A stretch of 57,735 nt of DNA from Actinomycetota bacterium (lineage in GTDB: Bacteria > Actinomycetota > Acidimicrobiia > IMCC26256 > PALSA-610). The position numbers and the translations under genes were made by a program. Every line of letters begins with the position of its first letter. Positions within the stretch are counted from its first letter, which is position 1. Positions 36,786 through 45,947 of this stretch are shown piece by piece. Under the pieces are notes generated by a model. It did not search any database. It was not told the DNA's origin and saw only the letters and a program-made list of their open reading frames with translations. The stretch covers positions 1-57,735 of the forward strand of contig PLBO01000064.1 in NCBI GenBank assembly GCA_003134555.1, written 5' to 3'.

Positions 36786-38315
36786 ATGGAACAGACGGCT
36801 ACGACGCACCCCCACCAACTCCCCGACGCCCACCGGGCCGAGGCGGAGGCCGCGCTCGAGGTGCTGCTCGACAGCTCCCTCGACCGGATCGTCGACATGG
36901 TGTGTACCTCGCGTGACGGCGCCTACGAGGCGCTCGCGCACGACGGCCGCGTCGCCTTCCGCCGCACTGCCGACGGCTCGTACGAGCGCATCGCCGTCTC
37001 GGGGCGCGACCCGCTCGCCGACCAGACCACGGCCAAGTTCACGCCCCTGGCCGACGAGCGCGCCAACCCCTTTCCCCACCGGTCGGAGAACGCCTACCCG
37101 CACGCCTTCGATCAGATCGCCCAGCTCTTCGACGCACCGGCCGCGCCGGATCTCTGCGTGCTCCATTCCGCCGCGCACAACTGGGAAGACCAGGGCGGGC
37201 ATCTCGGCGAGCACGGCTCGCTGGGCCTCGTGCAGGCGCGGGCGCCGTTCGTGCTCGCGGGCAAGGGCGTGCGCAAGCTCGGGCTCGTGCCGAGATCGGC
37301 ACGACTCGTCGACGTCGCGCCGACGATCTGCGCGTTGCTCGGCTGCGCGCCCCTCGGCGACCACGATGGCAAGTTCCTCGCCGTTCAGGACGGCCGCGTC
37401 CTCACCGACCTGCTCGACCCCGACGAGCGTCCGCGCACCGTCGTCGGCTTCCTGTTCGACGGCACCAACTCGAACGTGCTCTACGACATGGCCGCGCGTG
37501 GAGAGGCTCCGAATGTCGCGCGGCTCATCGAGATGGGCGTGGCGCTCGGCCACGGCGCGCTCGCGTCGCTGCCGACCGTCACGCTCGCGAACCACACCTC
37601 GATCATCACCGGCGCGCACCCCGGTCATCACGGCGTCCTGAACAATGCGTGGTACGACCGCGCGGCCGCCGAGCAGGTGATCACGAACTCGTCCGCGACC
37701 TGGCCGTGGAGCATGCAGCACCTGTTCCCCGGCGTCGAGACGATCCATCACGCCGTGCACCGCACGTGGGGCGACGCGTTCACCGCTTCGGTCAACGAGC
37801 CGTGCGACACAGGCGCCGACTACTCGACGTTCGACTTCTTCCGTCGCGGCGAGGTGCCGCCGATCCCCAAGGATCCGTTCGGGCTCCCGCACACGACCGA
37901 GCGGTTCGTGCGACCGTCGAAGGACTACTCGTGGTCGTCGGTGGTCGACCACATGGGCGTCGATCAGGCGCTCGGCATCATCGCCGGCAACTACCGCGAC
38001 GCGTCCTACCCGACCCCGCGGTTCATGTGGTGCAACTTCACACTCACCGACGCCGCTATGCACGAAGGCGGTCCCTATTCGGAAGTCGCGGCCGCGTCCG
38101 TGCGCGACAGCGACGGCCGCATCGGCGAGATCCTGTCGGCGTTCGAACGGGCCGGGGTGTTCGACGAATGCGCGTTCGCGCTGGTGGCCGACCACGGGAT
38201 GGAACAGAACGACCCGACGTGTCGCGGCGACTGGGACGTGGCGCTGAGAGCCGCCGGGGTCGAGGCCCGCGACGAGGCGTACGGATTCCTCTATTTCGGG
38301 GTCCCCCGGGGCTAG
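36786..38315 (+). CDS. Alkaline phosphatase superfamily phosphodiesterase with permuted motif order
   Basis: The 509-residue protein carries all expected metal-site motifs of nucleotide pyrophosphatase/phosphodiesterases, but in rotated order. Residues ~119-187 hold what is usually the C-terminal part: [17 protein letters not shown] (His143), [22 protein letters not shown]. Residues ~218-475 hold the usual N-terminal and central parts: GFLFDGTN (Asp225), [14 protein letters not shown] (nucleophile Thr266), [10 protein letters not shown] (Asp422, His426) and ADHGM (Asp469, His470). No signal peptide is present, so it is likely cytoplasmic. It is the only plus-strand gene from 22 kb to the window end, and its TAG overlaps the truA stop. 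The substrate is unknown. Confidence 0.85.
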   Translation: MEQTATTHPHQLPDAHRAEAEAALEVLLDSSLDRIVDMVCTSRDGAYEALAHDGRVAFRRTADGSYERIAVSGRDPLADQTTAKFTPLADERANPFPHRSENAYPHAFDQIAQLFDAPAAPDLCVLHSAAHNWEDQGGHLGEHGSLGLVQARAPFVLAGKGVRKLGLVPRSARLVDVAPTICALLGCAPLGDHDGKFLAVQDGRVLTDLLDPDERPRTVVGFLFDGTNSNVLYDMAARGEAPNVARLIEMGVALGHGALASLPTVTLANHTSIITGAHPGHHGVLNNAWYDRAAAEQVITNSSATWPWSMQHLFPGVETIHHAVHRTWGDAFTASVNEPCDTGADYSTFDFFRRGEVPPIPKDPFGLPHTTERFVRPSKDYSWSSVVDHMGVDQALGIIAGNYRDASYPTPRFMWCNFTLTDAAMHEGGPYSEVAAASVRDSDGRIGEILSAFERAGVFDECAFALVADHGMEQNDPTCRGDWDVALRAAGVEARDEAYGFLYFGVPRG

Positions 38316-39109
38316 TAGCCCACTTCCCATAGGCACAGTCCGCGCGGCGGGGCGAGCTGCCCCGCCGCGTCGCGGTCTCCGGCGCGCAGGATCGCCATCA
38401 TGTCGCCGGGCCGGCGCTTGCCCAAGCCGACCTCGACGAGCGTTCCGACGATCGACCGCACGAGCTGCCAGCAGAACGCGTTACCGCGGATCTCGTAGCG
38501 CAACACGCCGTCGCCTTCGTCGACCCAGCGCGACTCGAGCACCCGGCGCGTAGTCGACGAGCCTTCGGGTCCCTTGCGGCAGAACGACGCGAAGTCGTGC
38601 TCGCCGACGAACGGATCGGCGCCGAGGCGCAGCGCGCGCAGGTCGAGGGGATCGGGCACCCACCACGTGAAGCGATCACGGAAGGGATCCGGCGCGCGCC
38701 GGTTGAGGATCGTGTAGCGATAGGTGCGCCACTGCGCCGAGTGACGCGCGTCGAAAGTCGACGGGGCCAGCTCGGCCGAACGGATCACGACCTCAGGGCC
38801 GAGCATCGAGGTCACCGCGGCCTGGAGCCGCCACGGGTCGAGACCGGGCTCCGACAAGAAGCTCGCGACCTGACCCCAGGCATGGACACCCGCGTCGGTC
38901 CGGCCCGCGCAAGCGAGGCGCACCTCGTGGCGGAGGACCTTGCCGATCGCGTGCGCGAGGACGCCGCCGACCGTCCGCACGCCGGGCTGGCCGGGCTGCG
39001 CCGCGAAGCCGCTGAAGTCGGTGCCGTCGTAGGCCACGACCAGCTTGACCTGAGCGGGTCCCGGGCCGGCCGTTGCCGAACCGGAAAGGCCGGCGTCGAA
39101 GAGCGTCAC
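38312..39109 (-). CDS. truA: tRNA pseudouridine synthase A (positions 38-40)
   Basis: The 265-residue enzyme modifies the anticodon arm. The catalytic aspartate is Asp72 in AGRTDAGVHA. Other family features are LVVAYDGTDFSGFAAQP, RHSAQWRTYRY and GNAFCWQLVRSIVGTL. The start is GTG. It closes the ribosomal superoperon 43 bp after rplQ and converges on the phosphodiesterase gene with overlapping stops. Confidence 0.96.
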   Translation of the reverse strand: MTLFDAGLSGSATAGPGPAQVKLVVAYDGTDFSGFAAQPGQPGVRTVGGVLAHAIGKVLRHEVRLACAGRTDAGVHAWGQVASFLSEPGLDPWRLQAAVTSMLGPEVVIRSAELAPSTFDARHSAQWRTYRYTILNRRAPDPFRDRFTWWVPDPLDLRALRLGADPFVGEHDFASFCRKGPEGSSTTRRVLESRWVDEGDGVLRYEIRGNAFCWQLVRSIVGTLVEVGLGKRRPGDMMAILRAGDRDAAGQLAPPRGLCLWEVGY

Positions 39110-39152
39110 GCCGACAGTCTGCCAAGTCGTCGAGGCGTGGTGCCCCGAGCCG

Positions 39153-39509
39153 TCAGACGAATTCGACGCGGGCCATCGGCGCGTTGTCGCCGGGGCGCGG
39201 ACCGAGCTTCAGGATGCGCAGGTAGCCGCCGTTGCGGTCGGCGTAGCGCGGCCCGATCTCGTCGAACAGCCGGTGTGCAGCGTCTTTGTCGTGGATCCGG
39301 GCGACGACGATGCGCTGCTTGTGCACTCCGCCGTGCTTCGCCTTCGTGACCAGCTTCTCGACGTAGGGCCGCAGCGCCTTGGCCTTCGCTTCGGTCGTCG
39401 TGATCGCGCCCGCCTCGGAGATGATGAGGTGCGACGCCAGGTTCGCGAGCATCAGCTTCTGGTGCGCGGGGCTTCCGCCGAAGCGCTTGCCCTTCTTGGG
39501 AGCCGGCAT
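39153..39509 (-). CDS. rplQ: 50S ribosomal protein L17
   Basis: The 118-residue protein matches L17: [45 protein letters not shown] and the C-terminal [21 protein letters not shown]. It lies nine bp after rpoA, its usual partner at the alpha operon end. Confidence 0.97.
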   Translation of the reverse strand: MPAPKKGKRFGGSPAHQKLMLANLASHLIISEAGAITTTEAKAKALRPYVEKLVTKAKHGGVHKQRIVVARIHDKDAAHRLFDEIGPRYADRNGGYLRILKLGPRPGDNAPMARVEFV

Positions 39510-39518
39510 GACTTGTGT

Positions 39519-40454
39519 CTACTCCTTGACCCGGAGCGACAAACCGCGCTCGTCGAGCTTTTGGATGACCTCTTCGAGCGACTTCGAGCCGAAGTTCGTG
39601 ATGGCGAGCAGGTCGTCTTCCGACTTCTGCACGAGCTGGCCGATCGTGTCGACGCGCGCCCGCTTCAGGCAGTTGCGCGGTCGCTCCGACAGGTCGAGCT
39701 CCTCGATCGCGAGATCGAGGTCGGGAGACGTCGAAGTGGGCGACGCCACCTCACCGAGCTCCAGGCCGCGCGGCTGCTCCGAGAGCTCGGCGACCAGGTC
39801 GACGAGCTTGCGCAGCGTGTCGCCGGCGGAGGCGAGCGCGTCGCGCGGTGAGATCGAGCCGTCCGTCTCGACCTCGAGCGTCAGACGATCGAAGTTGGTC
39901 GACTGCTCGACGCGCGTCGGGTCGATCGAGAACGACACCCGGCGCACCGGCGAGAAGATCGCGTCGACGGGGATGACGCCGATCGTCGTCGTGCGCTTGT
40001 TGCGCTCGGCCGACAGGTAGCCACGCCCTTGCTCGACCGTGAGGTCGACCGCGAGGCGCCCGGAGGCGTTGACCGTCGCGATGTAGAGATCGGGGTTCAG
40101 GATCTCGACGTCGGAGGTCGTCTGGATGTCGCCGGCCCGCACCTCGGCGGGGCCGCGCTTGTCGAGCCGCAGCGTCACCGCTTCGTCGGAAGTACAGCGA
40201 AGCACGAGGTCCTTCAGGTTCAAGATGACGTCGGTGACGTCTTCCTTGACGCCCTTGATGACGTCGAACTCGTGCAAGGCGTCGTCGAAACGCACCTGGG
40301 TGACTGCCGCGCCCGGGATCGACGACAGCAACGTGCGCCGAAGGCTGTTGCCGAGCGTGTGCCCGAAACCGGGTTCGAGCGGGGAGATCATGAAACTCTG
40401 GGTATTGCCCTCGGCCTCGACGGCCTCTATCTCGGGACGCTGAATGATGAGCAT
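39519..40454 (-). CDS. rpoA: DNA-directed RNA polymerase alpha subunit
   Basis: The 311-residue subunit has an N-terminal dimerisation domain (LEPGFGHTLGNSLRRTLLSS; ~1-225), a short acidic linker, and a C-terminal domain (ERPRNCLKRARVDTIGQLV...SKSLEEV) in which the first Arg aligns with the DNA-contacting Arg265 of E. coli. It follows rpsD by 18 bp in the alpha operon. Confidence 0.98.
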   Translation of the reverse strand: MLIIQRPEIEAVEAEGNTQSFMISPLEPGFGHTLGNSLRRTLLSSIPGAAVTQVRFDDALHEFDVIKGVKEDVTDVILNLKDLVLRCTSDEAVTLRLDKRGPAEVRAGDIQTTSDVEILNPDLYIATVNASGRLAVDLTVEQGRGYLSAERNKRTTTIGVIPVDAIFSPVRRVSFSIDPTRVEQSTNFDRLTLEVETDGSISPRDALASAGDTLRKLVDLVAELSEQPRGLELGEVASPTSTSPDLDLAIEELDLSERPRNCLKRARVDTIGQLVQKSEDDLLAITNFGSKSLEEVIQKLDERGLSLRVKE

Positions 40455-40472
40455 GGGGGAAGCCTCGCTTGC

Positions 40473-41096
40473 TTACTTCGAGTACAGCTCGACGATGAGC
40501 TGTTCACGAACGGGGATGTCGATCTGCTCGCGCAGCGGCAGGTCGCGCACGGTCGCCTTGAACTCGCCTGCGTTGACGTCGAGCCACTGCGGGGCGATTC
40601 GATCGAGCGTGTCGATGTTGTGACGGATCACGATCATCTTGCGCGCTTTCTCGGACAGCGTCAGAACGTCGTCCTTGCGCACCACGTACGACGGAATCGT
40701 CACGCGCTTGCCGTTCACCAACACGTGACCGTGGCGCACGAACTGCCGCGCCTGGCTGCGGCTCGACGCGAACGCGGTGCGGAACACGACGTTGTCGATG
40801 CGCAGCTCGAGCAGGCGGAGCAGGTTCTCGCCGGTGATGCCGGGCTGCTTGTTCGCTTTGGCGTAGATGAGTTGGAACTGCTTCTCGAGCAGGCCGTAGA
40901 TGCGGCGGCACTTCTGCTTCTCACGCAGCTGCAGCAAGTACTCGCTGTCGCGCACGCGGCCGCGGCCGTGCTGGCCCGGCGGGTAGGGACGCCGCTCGAT
41001 CGGGCACCGCATCGAATCGCACTTGGTGCCCTTCAAGAACAACTTCATGCGCTCGCGCCGGCACAGCCGGCAGACCGCGCCCGTATAGCGCGCCAT
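40473..41096 (-). CDS. rpsD: 30S ribosomal protein S4
   Basis: The 207-residue protein is the zinc-binding (C+) form, with cysteines in VCRLCRRE, GTKCDS and MRCPIERRPYPPG. The S4 RNA-binding domain is SRSQARQFVRHGHVLVNGKR. The ATG shares a base with the rpsK stop (TGATG). In other bacteria S4 represses the alpha operon; no leader target can be identified here. Confidence 0.97.
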   Translation of the reverse strand: MARYTGAVCRLCRRERMKLFLKGTKCDSMRCPIERRPYPPGQHGRGRVRDSEYLLQLREKQKCRRIYGLLEKQFQLIYAKANKQPGITGENLLRLLELRIDNVVFRTAFASSRSQARQFVRHGHVLVNGKRVTIPSYVVRKDDVLTLSEKARKMIVIRHNIDTLDRIAPQWLDVNAGEFKATVRDLPLREQIDIPVREQLIVELYSK

Positions 41097-41494
41097 CAGA
41101 CCCTCCGCCGCTTGGACTGGCGGCATCCGTTGTGCGGGATCGGGGTGACGTCCTTGATGCCGACAACCTCGATGCCTGCGTTCTGAATCGACCGGATGGC
41201 CGTCTCTCGACCGGAGCCCGGACCCTTGACCATCACGTCGACCTTGCGGACGCCGTGTTCCATCGCGCGCCGGGCGGCGGCCTCCGCGGCGAGCTGCGCG
41301 GCGAACGGCGTGCTCTTGCGCGAGCCCTTGAAGCCCACGTTGCCCGAGCTCGCCCACGAGAGCGTGTTGCCCTGCAGGTCGGTGAACGTGATGATCGTGT
41401 TGTTGAACGACGACTTGATGTGCGCCATCCCGTAGGTGACGTTCTTGCGTTCCTTGCGCTTCGGCCGGCGTCCGCCGGCGACAGGTTTCGCCAC
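41096..41494 (-). CDS. rpsK: 30S ribosomal protein S11
   Basis: The 132-residue protein is typical S11: [33 protein letters not shown] and the C-terminal [17 protein letters not shown] 41-bp gap separates it from rpsM. Confidence 0.98.
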   Translation of the reverse strand: MAKPVAGGRRPKRKERKNVTYGMAHIKSSFNNTIITFTDLQGNTLSWASSGNVGFKGSRKSTPFAAQLAAEAAARRAMEHGVRKVDVMVKGPGSGRETAIRSIQNAGIEVVGIKDVTPIPHNGCRQSKRRRV

Positions 41495-41535
41495 TGCTTC
41501 TCAGGCTCCGATTCGCGTCTTGGAAGTTCGTTGCG

Positions 41536-41913
41536 TCACTTGCGGGCCTTCTTCTTCCCGGCGACCGTCTTCTTCGGGCCCTTGCGGGTCCGGGCGTTCG
41601 TCCGGGTGCGCTGTCCGTGGACCGGGAGCCCCTTGCGGTGGCGCAGTCCCTCGTAACAGCCGATTTCCATCTTGCGCTTGATGTCCTGGCTCACCTGGCG
41701 GCGCAGGTCACCTTCGACCTTGAGATTCTGGTCGATGTAGGTGCGAAGCCGCGCCACTTCCTCGTCGGTGAGGTCACGCACACGCGTGTCGCGCGACATC
41801 GAGGTCGCGTCGCACACCTGTTGCGCGGTGTTGCGGCCGATGCCGTAGATGTAGGTGAGCGAGATCTCGAGTCGCTTCTCGCGGGGAATGTCGACGCCGG
41901 AGATACGGGCCAT
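41536..41913 (-). CDS. rpsM: 30S ribosomal protein S13
   Basis: The 125-residue protein starts [22 protein letters not shown], has YGIGRNTA and [24 protein letters not shown], and ends in a basic lysine tail. It lies 15 bp after rpmJ. Confidence 0.98.
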   Translation of the reverse strand: MARISGVDIPREKRLEISLTYIYGIGRNTAQQVCDATSMSRDTRVRDLTDEEVARLRTYIDQNLKVEGDLRRQVSQDIKRKMEIGCYEGLRHRKGLPVHGQRTRTNARTRKGPKKTVAGKKKARK

Positions 41914-41928
41914 CGTTGCGCGTCCTTC

Positions 41929-42042
41929 CTAACCCTGCCGCTGCTTGTGGCGCGGGTCCTCGCAGATGATCCGCACCGAGCGATGCCGGCGGACGACCTT
42001 GCACTTGTCGCACATCTTCTTGACCGAAGGCCGAACCTTCAT
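41929..42042 (-). CDS. rpmJ: 50S ribosomal protein L36 (zinc-ribbon form)
   Basis: The 37-residue protein starts [17 protein letters not shown] and ends [12 protein letters not shown]. Cys11, Cys14, Cys27 and His32 form the C+ zinc site. The position between infA and rpsM is canonical. Confidence 0.97.
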   Translation of the reverse strand: MKVRPSVKKMCDKCKVVRRHRSVRIICEDPRHKQRQG

Positions 42043-42108
42043 GCCAGAACCTTCATCTCGCGCGTCCTACTTCCGCTGTTACTCGTGCCGGCTTCATTTG
42101 GCCTGGCT

Positions 42109-42333
42109 TCACTTGTAGCGATACGTGATGCGTCCGCGGCTGAGGTCGTACGGCGTGAGCTCGACCTGCACCCGGTCGCCCGGCGCGATGCGGATGTAGT
42201 GCATCCGCATCTTCCCGGATATGTGAGCAAGAACCTTGTGCCCGTTCTCCAGCTCGACACGGAACATGGCGTTCGGCAACGGCTCCACGACCGTCCCTTC
42301 GACCAGGATCGTGTCATCCTTGGGCTTGGCCAG
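42109..42333 (-). CDS. infA: Translation initiation factor IF-1, apparent CTG start
   Basis: The 74-residue OB-fold protein has [38 protein letters not shown] and the C-terminal [12 protein letters not shown], all standard IF-1. The codon where family members have ATG, directly before AKPKDD, is CTG (42333-42331). In-frame TGA stands three codons further up, so no ATG, GTG or TTG can be the start without losing the conserved N terminus. AAGGTG lies seven bases before CTG. The coding evidence is very strong; only the initiation codon is unusual. The 131 bp to map hold no other gene. Confidence 0.94.
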   Translation of the reverse strand: MAKPKDDTILVEGTVVEPLPNAMFRVELENGHKVLAHISGKMRMHYIRIAPGDRVQVELTPYDLSRGRITYRYK

Positions 42334-42464
42334 AGAGCATCACCTTCAGGTTGGGAGCGCGCCGCCGGACTTCGTTTTTTCGTGCAACCTTGGGCGCGCC
42401 GAACGGGCAAGGAGCCGACCGAAGAGATTACCTGATCAAGCGTGCTCCCACCAAACGGGCCCGC

Positions 42465-43211
42465 TCAGGGAAGCGTCAGGACGGTCGGCCCGTCGTCGGT
42501 GATGGCGACCGTATGTTCGAAGTGCGCGGCCCGGGATCCGTCGGCCGTCACCACGGTCCAGCCGTCGTCGAGGGTGCGGGTGGCGGACCGGCCCGCGGTG
42601 ACCATTGGCTCGATGGCGAGCACGATCCCCGCCCGGAGCCGCAGGCCTCGACCCGGCGGCCCGTAGTTCGGCACCTCGGGCTCCTCGTGCATGGCGGTGC
42701 CGATGCCGTGCCCGACGTACTCGCGGACCACCCCGAAGCCCGCCGACGCGACCTCCCGCTCGGCCGCGGCGCCGATGTCGCCCAGTCGGTTCCCGGCGAA
42801 CGTCGCCGCGATGGCCGACTCGAGCGCCGCACGGGTCACGTCCATGAGCCGCTGCGATTCGGCGTCGACCTCCCCCACGGGGACGGTTATCGCGGCGTCG
42901 GCGTGCCAGCCCTCGATGATCGCGCCACAGTCGATCGACACGATGTCGCCGGCCTCCAGGACGCGCGGGCCGGGGATGCCGTGCACGATCACCTCGTTCG
43001 GTGACACGCACGCCACGGCCGGAAACCCGTGGTAGCCGAGGAAGTTCGAACGGGCGTTACGGCGATCCAGCACGTCGCGTGCCGCGCGGTCGAGGTCGGC
43101 GGTCGTCGCCCCCGGCACCGCCGCGCGGGTGCACGCCTCGTGCATCTCGGCCACGACGGCTCCGGCGCGTCGCATCAGCGCGATCTGAGTAGCGGTCTTG
43201 CGCAAGACCAT
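42465..43211 (-). CDS. map: Methionine aminopeptidase type I
   Basis: The 248-residue metalloenzyme removes the initiator methionine. Metal ligands are visible as Asp in SIDCGAI, Asp in HADAAITV, His in YVGHGIG, Glu in AIEPM and Glu in HFEHTV. No N-terminal zinc or SH3 extension is present. It follows adk by 12 bp, as in the standard secY-adk-map-infA order. Confidence 0.97.
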   Translation of the reverse strand: MVLRKTATQIALMRRAGAVVAEMHEACTRAAVPGATTADLDRAARDVLDRRNARSNFLGYHGFPAVACVSPNEVIVHGIPGPRVLEAGDIVSIDCGAIIEGWHADAAITVPVGEVDAESQRLMDVTRAALESAIAATFAGNRLGDIGAAAEREVASAGFGVVREYVGHGIGTAMHEEPEVPNYGPPGRGLRLRAGIVLAIEPMVTAGRSATRTLDDGWTVVTADGSRAAHFEHTVAITDDGPTVLTLP

Positions 43212-43223
43212 GGCGCGGCCCGG

Positions 43224-43886
43224 CTACGAGAACTGCTCGAGGCAGACCTTGACAAGCCGCTCGAACACCTCGTCGCCCTCGCCCACACCGTCGACCAAGG
43301 TCAGGAGACCCCGCTCCCGGTAGTACTCGACGATCGGTACCGTCTCACGCTCGTACAGCTCGAGGCGGCGCTCGACCGCCTCCTCGGTGTCGTCGTCGCG
43401 CTGGCGGACCCGCCCGCTGCACGTGTCACACGCCCAGTTATGCGTCGGCGGAAGGTTCACGTGGTACACGCGCTGGCAGTTCTCGCAGACGCGCCGGCCC
43501 GCGATGCGGTCGAACACGATCTCGCGCGGCACGTCGAGATCGATGACCAGATGGAGCGGGAAACCCGCGATCACTCGGTCGAGCTCTCGGGCCTGATGGA
43601 GGGTACGGGGGAACCCGTCGAGCACGAAGCCCCCGCCGAGCGGACCCCCCGGCACCATCGACTCCTCGATCACGCCGACGACGATCTCGTCGGGCACGAG
43701 ATCGCCCGCGTCCATGTAACGCTTCGCCTCGAGCCCGAACGCGGTTCCCTGCGCGGCCTGCGTGCGGAACATGTCGCCGGTCGAGACATGCATCACGCCG
43801 AAATGGTCCGCCAGACGGTTCGACTGCGTGCCCTTCCCGGCACCCTGCCTCCCGAGCAGCACGAGTCGGGGCTCTGCGCAGCTCAT
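43224..43886 (-). CDS. adk: Adenylate kinase (zinc-LID form)
   Basis: The 220-residue kinase has the P-loop GRQGAGKGT at 12-20 (most Adk have GPPGAGKGT), GFPRT, and a long LID domain with four zinc cysteines (134, 137, 153, 156). The ATG at 43886 gives four bp after the secY stop; an ATG eight codons earlier would overlap secY. It interconverts ATP, ADP and AMP. Confidence 0.96.
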   Translation of the reverse strand: MSCAEPRLVLLGRQGAGKGTQSNRLADHFGVMHVSTGDMFRTQAAQGTAFGLEAKRYMDAGDLVPDEIVVGVIEESMVPGGPLGGGFVLDGFPRTLHQARELDRVIAGFPLHLVIDLDVPREIVFDRIAGRRVCENCQRVYHVNLPPTHNWACDTCSGRVRQRDDDTEEAVERRLELYERETVPIVEYYRERGLLTLVDGVGEGDEVFERLVKVCLEQFS

Positions 43887-43890
43887 GTCG

Positions 43891-45207
43891 CTAGGAGAGG
43901 AAGCCCTCATAGTTCCGCATCATCAGCTGGCTGTCGAGTTGTTTCATGGTCTCGAGCATGACGCCGACTGCGATGAGGATTGTCACGCCACCGAAGGGAT
44001 CCTGGATGTTCCACGCCTTCAGCACTATGAACGGGATGATCGCGATGACCGTGAGGTACACCGCGCCGGGCAACGTGATGCGGTTGAGCACTTTCGCGAG
44101 ATAGCGCTCGGTTGGAGGACCGGGCCGGATGCCCGGGATGAAGCCACCCTGCTTGCGAATGATGTCGGCCTGTTGCTGCGGATTGAACGCGATGGCCGTG
44201 TAGAAGTACGAGAAGAACATGATCAGCACGCCGAACGAGACGATGTAGAACCAGCTCGTCGTGGCCTGACCGATGAGATGGTCGGTGATCCACTTGCGCG
44301 CGCCGGCCGGCAACACCGTGGCGGCGAGCGCGGGGAACGACAGCAGCGACGTCGCGAAGATCACCGGGATCACACCCGACTGGTTGACCTTCAACGGGAT
44401 GTAGGTGCTCTGGCCGCCGTACATGCGGCGGCCGACGACCCGTTTCGCGAATTGCACGGGGATGCGACGCTGGCCGGACTCGATCAGCACGATCGCGTAC
44501 ACCAGCCCGATCGCGAGCGCCAAGATGGCAACGAACTTGAACGTCGACTGCTTGAGGACGAGTGAGCCCGAGTACGGCAGCCGCGAGACGACCGACGTGA
44601 AGATCAGGATCGACATGCCGTTGCCGATCCCGCGCTGGGTCACCAGCTCGCTCAGCCACATCACGAGCGCGCAGCCGGTGGTCCACGTGATGACGATCAG
44701 CAACGCCCGGAACGCCGTGAAATGCGGTATGAGCACGGTGCCGACGGGGAGCGATATCCCCGATTGGCCGAGCAGACCGCCGTTGCCGCTCTTCAACACG
44801 AACACGAACGCCGTCGACTGCATCAGTGCGAGCGCGACCGTGAGGTAGCGCGTCCATTGCGTGATCTTCTTCTGTCCGGTCTGGCCCTCGTTCTGCCATT
44901 CCTCGAGCTTCGGGATCACGACCCCGAGCAGCTGCATGATGATGGACGCCGTGATGTACGGCATGATCCCGAGGAAGAAGACCGAGACCGCGGTGAGCGC
45001 CCCGCCGGAGAACAGGTTGAAGAGGCCGAGCACTCCGCCCGCCGACTTCGACTGCGACTGCAGCTCCTGGACGGCCTTGAAGTCGACGTAGGGAACCGGG
45101 ATGTGCGAACCGATCCGGAACACGAAGATGATGAAGATCGTGAACAGGATCTTGTTCCGCAGGTCGGCGACCCGGAACATGTTCTGAAGGCGCGAAAGCC
45201 CTGACAT
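43891..45207 (-). CDS. secY: Protein translocase subunit SecY
   Basis: The 438-residue channel protein has ten membrane segments. Signatures are RNKILFTIFIIFVFRIGSHIPVP, the plug region after GGVLGLFNLFSGGAL, and GIMPYITASIIMQLL. GAGGT lies seven bases before the ATG at 45207; a GTG directly before it is less likely. It forms the SecYEG pore and is in its usual place after rplO. Confidence 0.97.
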   Translation of the reverse strand: MSGLSRLQNMFRVADLRNKILFTIFIIFVFRIGSHIPVPYVDFKAVQELQSQSKSAGGVLGLFNLFSGGALTAVSVFFLGIMPYITASIIMQLLGVVIPKLEEWQNEGQTGQKKITQWTRYLTVALALMQSTAFVFVLKSGNGGLLGQSGISLPVGTVLIPHFTAFRALLIVITWTTGCALVMWLSELVTQRGIGNGMSILIFTSVVSRLPYSGSLVLKQSTFKFVAILALAIGLVYAIVLIESGQRRIPVQFAKRVVGRRMYGGQSTYIPLKVNQSGVIPVIFATSLLSFPALAATVLPAGARKWITDHLIGQATTSWFYIVSFGVLIMFFSYFYTAIAFNPQQQADIIRKQGGFIPGIRPGPPTERYLAKVLNRITLPGAVYLTVIAIIPFIVLKAWNIQDPFGGVTILIAVGVMLETMKQLDSQLMMRNYEGFLS

Positions 45208-45261
45208 CACCGGGACCTCATGGGGTCGACAACCTCCTCCACCCTGGACGAGGCAGTGTAG

Positions 45262-45753
45262 CTAGCGGTTCGTGAGCGCGTTCCCGCGAGCCGGCGGGCG
45301 ACCCGTGGGCCACGGGAGCGGTAGCACCTCGACGGACCCACCCGCGGCTTCGATCGCGCGCACCGCGGCGGCCGAGAACCCGTGGGCGCGTACCGTCAGC
45401 GACTTCGTGAGGTCGCCTCGTGCCAGCACCTTCACCAGCCCGCGCTTGGCCACCAGGCCACTGGCGCGCAACGTGTCCGGCGTCACCTCGGCGCCCGCGT
45501 CGAAGCCGTCGAGGGTCGACAGGTTGACGACGTGGTACTCGACCCGGAAGGGGTTGGTGAATCCCTTCGCCTTCGGCGTGCGGCGGTGCAGCGGCGTCTG
45601 GCCACCCTCGAATCGGGCCGGGACGTTGTTACGCGCGCCCTGACCCTTGCTGCCGCGGCCTGCGGTCTTACCGCCCTTGCCGCCGATGCCGCGCGCGACA
45701 CGCCGCTTCGGACGACGCGAACCGGGAGCCGGTTTCAAGTCGTGGATCTTCAC
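45262..45753 (-). CDS. rplO: 50S ribosomal protein L15
   Basis: The 163-residue protein has RRVARGIGGKGGKTAGRGSKGQGAR, FEGGQTPLHRRTPKAKGF and the C-terminal Ala-rich helix of L15. Its ATG overlaps the rpmD stop (ATGA). The tail PTGRPPARGNALTNR extends ~15 residues beyond the usual end. Confidence 0.97.
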   Translation of the reverse strand: MKIHDLKPAPGSRRPKRRVARGIGGKGGKTAGRGSKGQGARNNVPARFEGGQTPLHRRTPKAKGFTNPFRVEYHVVNLSTLDGFDAGAEVTPDTLRASGLVAKRGLVKVLARGDLTKSLTVRAHGFSAAAVRAIEAAGGSVEVLPLPWPTGRPPARGNALTNR

Positions 45754-45947
45754 GGAAGCTCCTCTACCTTGATGAGATGCGGCACGCGCGCGATCATGCC
45801 GCGCACTTCGGGCCGGTCGGGCAACGTGTTCGTCGACCCGATGCGGTGAAGGCCGAGCGCGCGGAGCGTGCCCCGCTGCTTCGGCTTGATGCCGATCTGT
45901 GAACGCACGAGCGTCACCTTGATGCCGGAAGTTCGGATATCGGTCAT
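45750..45947 (-). CDS. rpmD: 50S ribosomal protein L30
   Basis: The 65-residue protein matches L30: [27 protein letters not shown]. It overlaps rpsE and rplO by four bases on each side. Confidence 0.96.
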   Translation of the reverse strand: MTDIRTSGIKVTLVRSQIGIKPKQRGTLRALGLHRIGSTNTLPDRPEVRGMIARVPHLIKVEELP

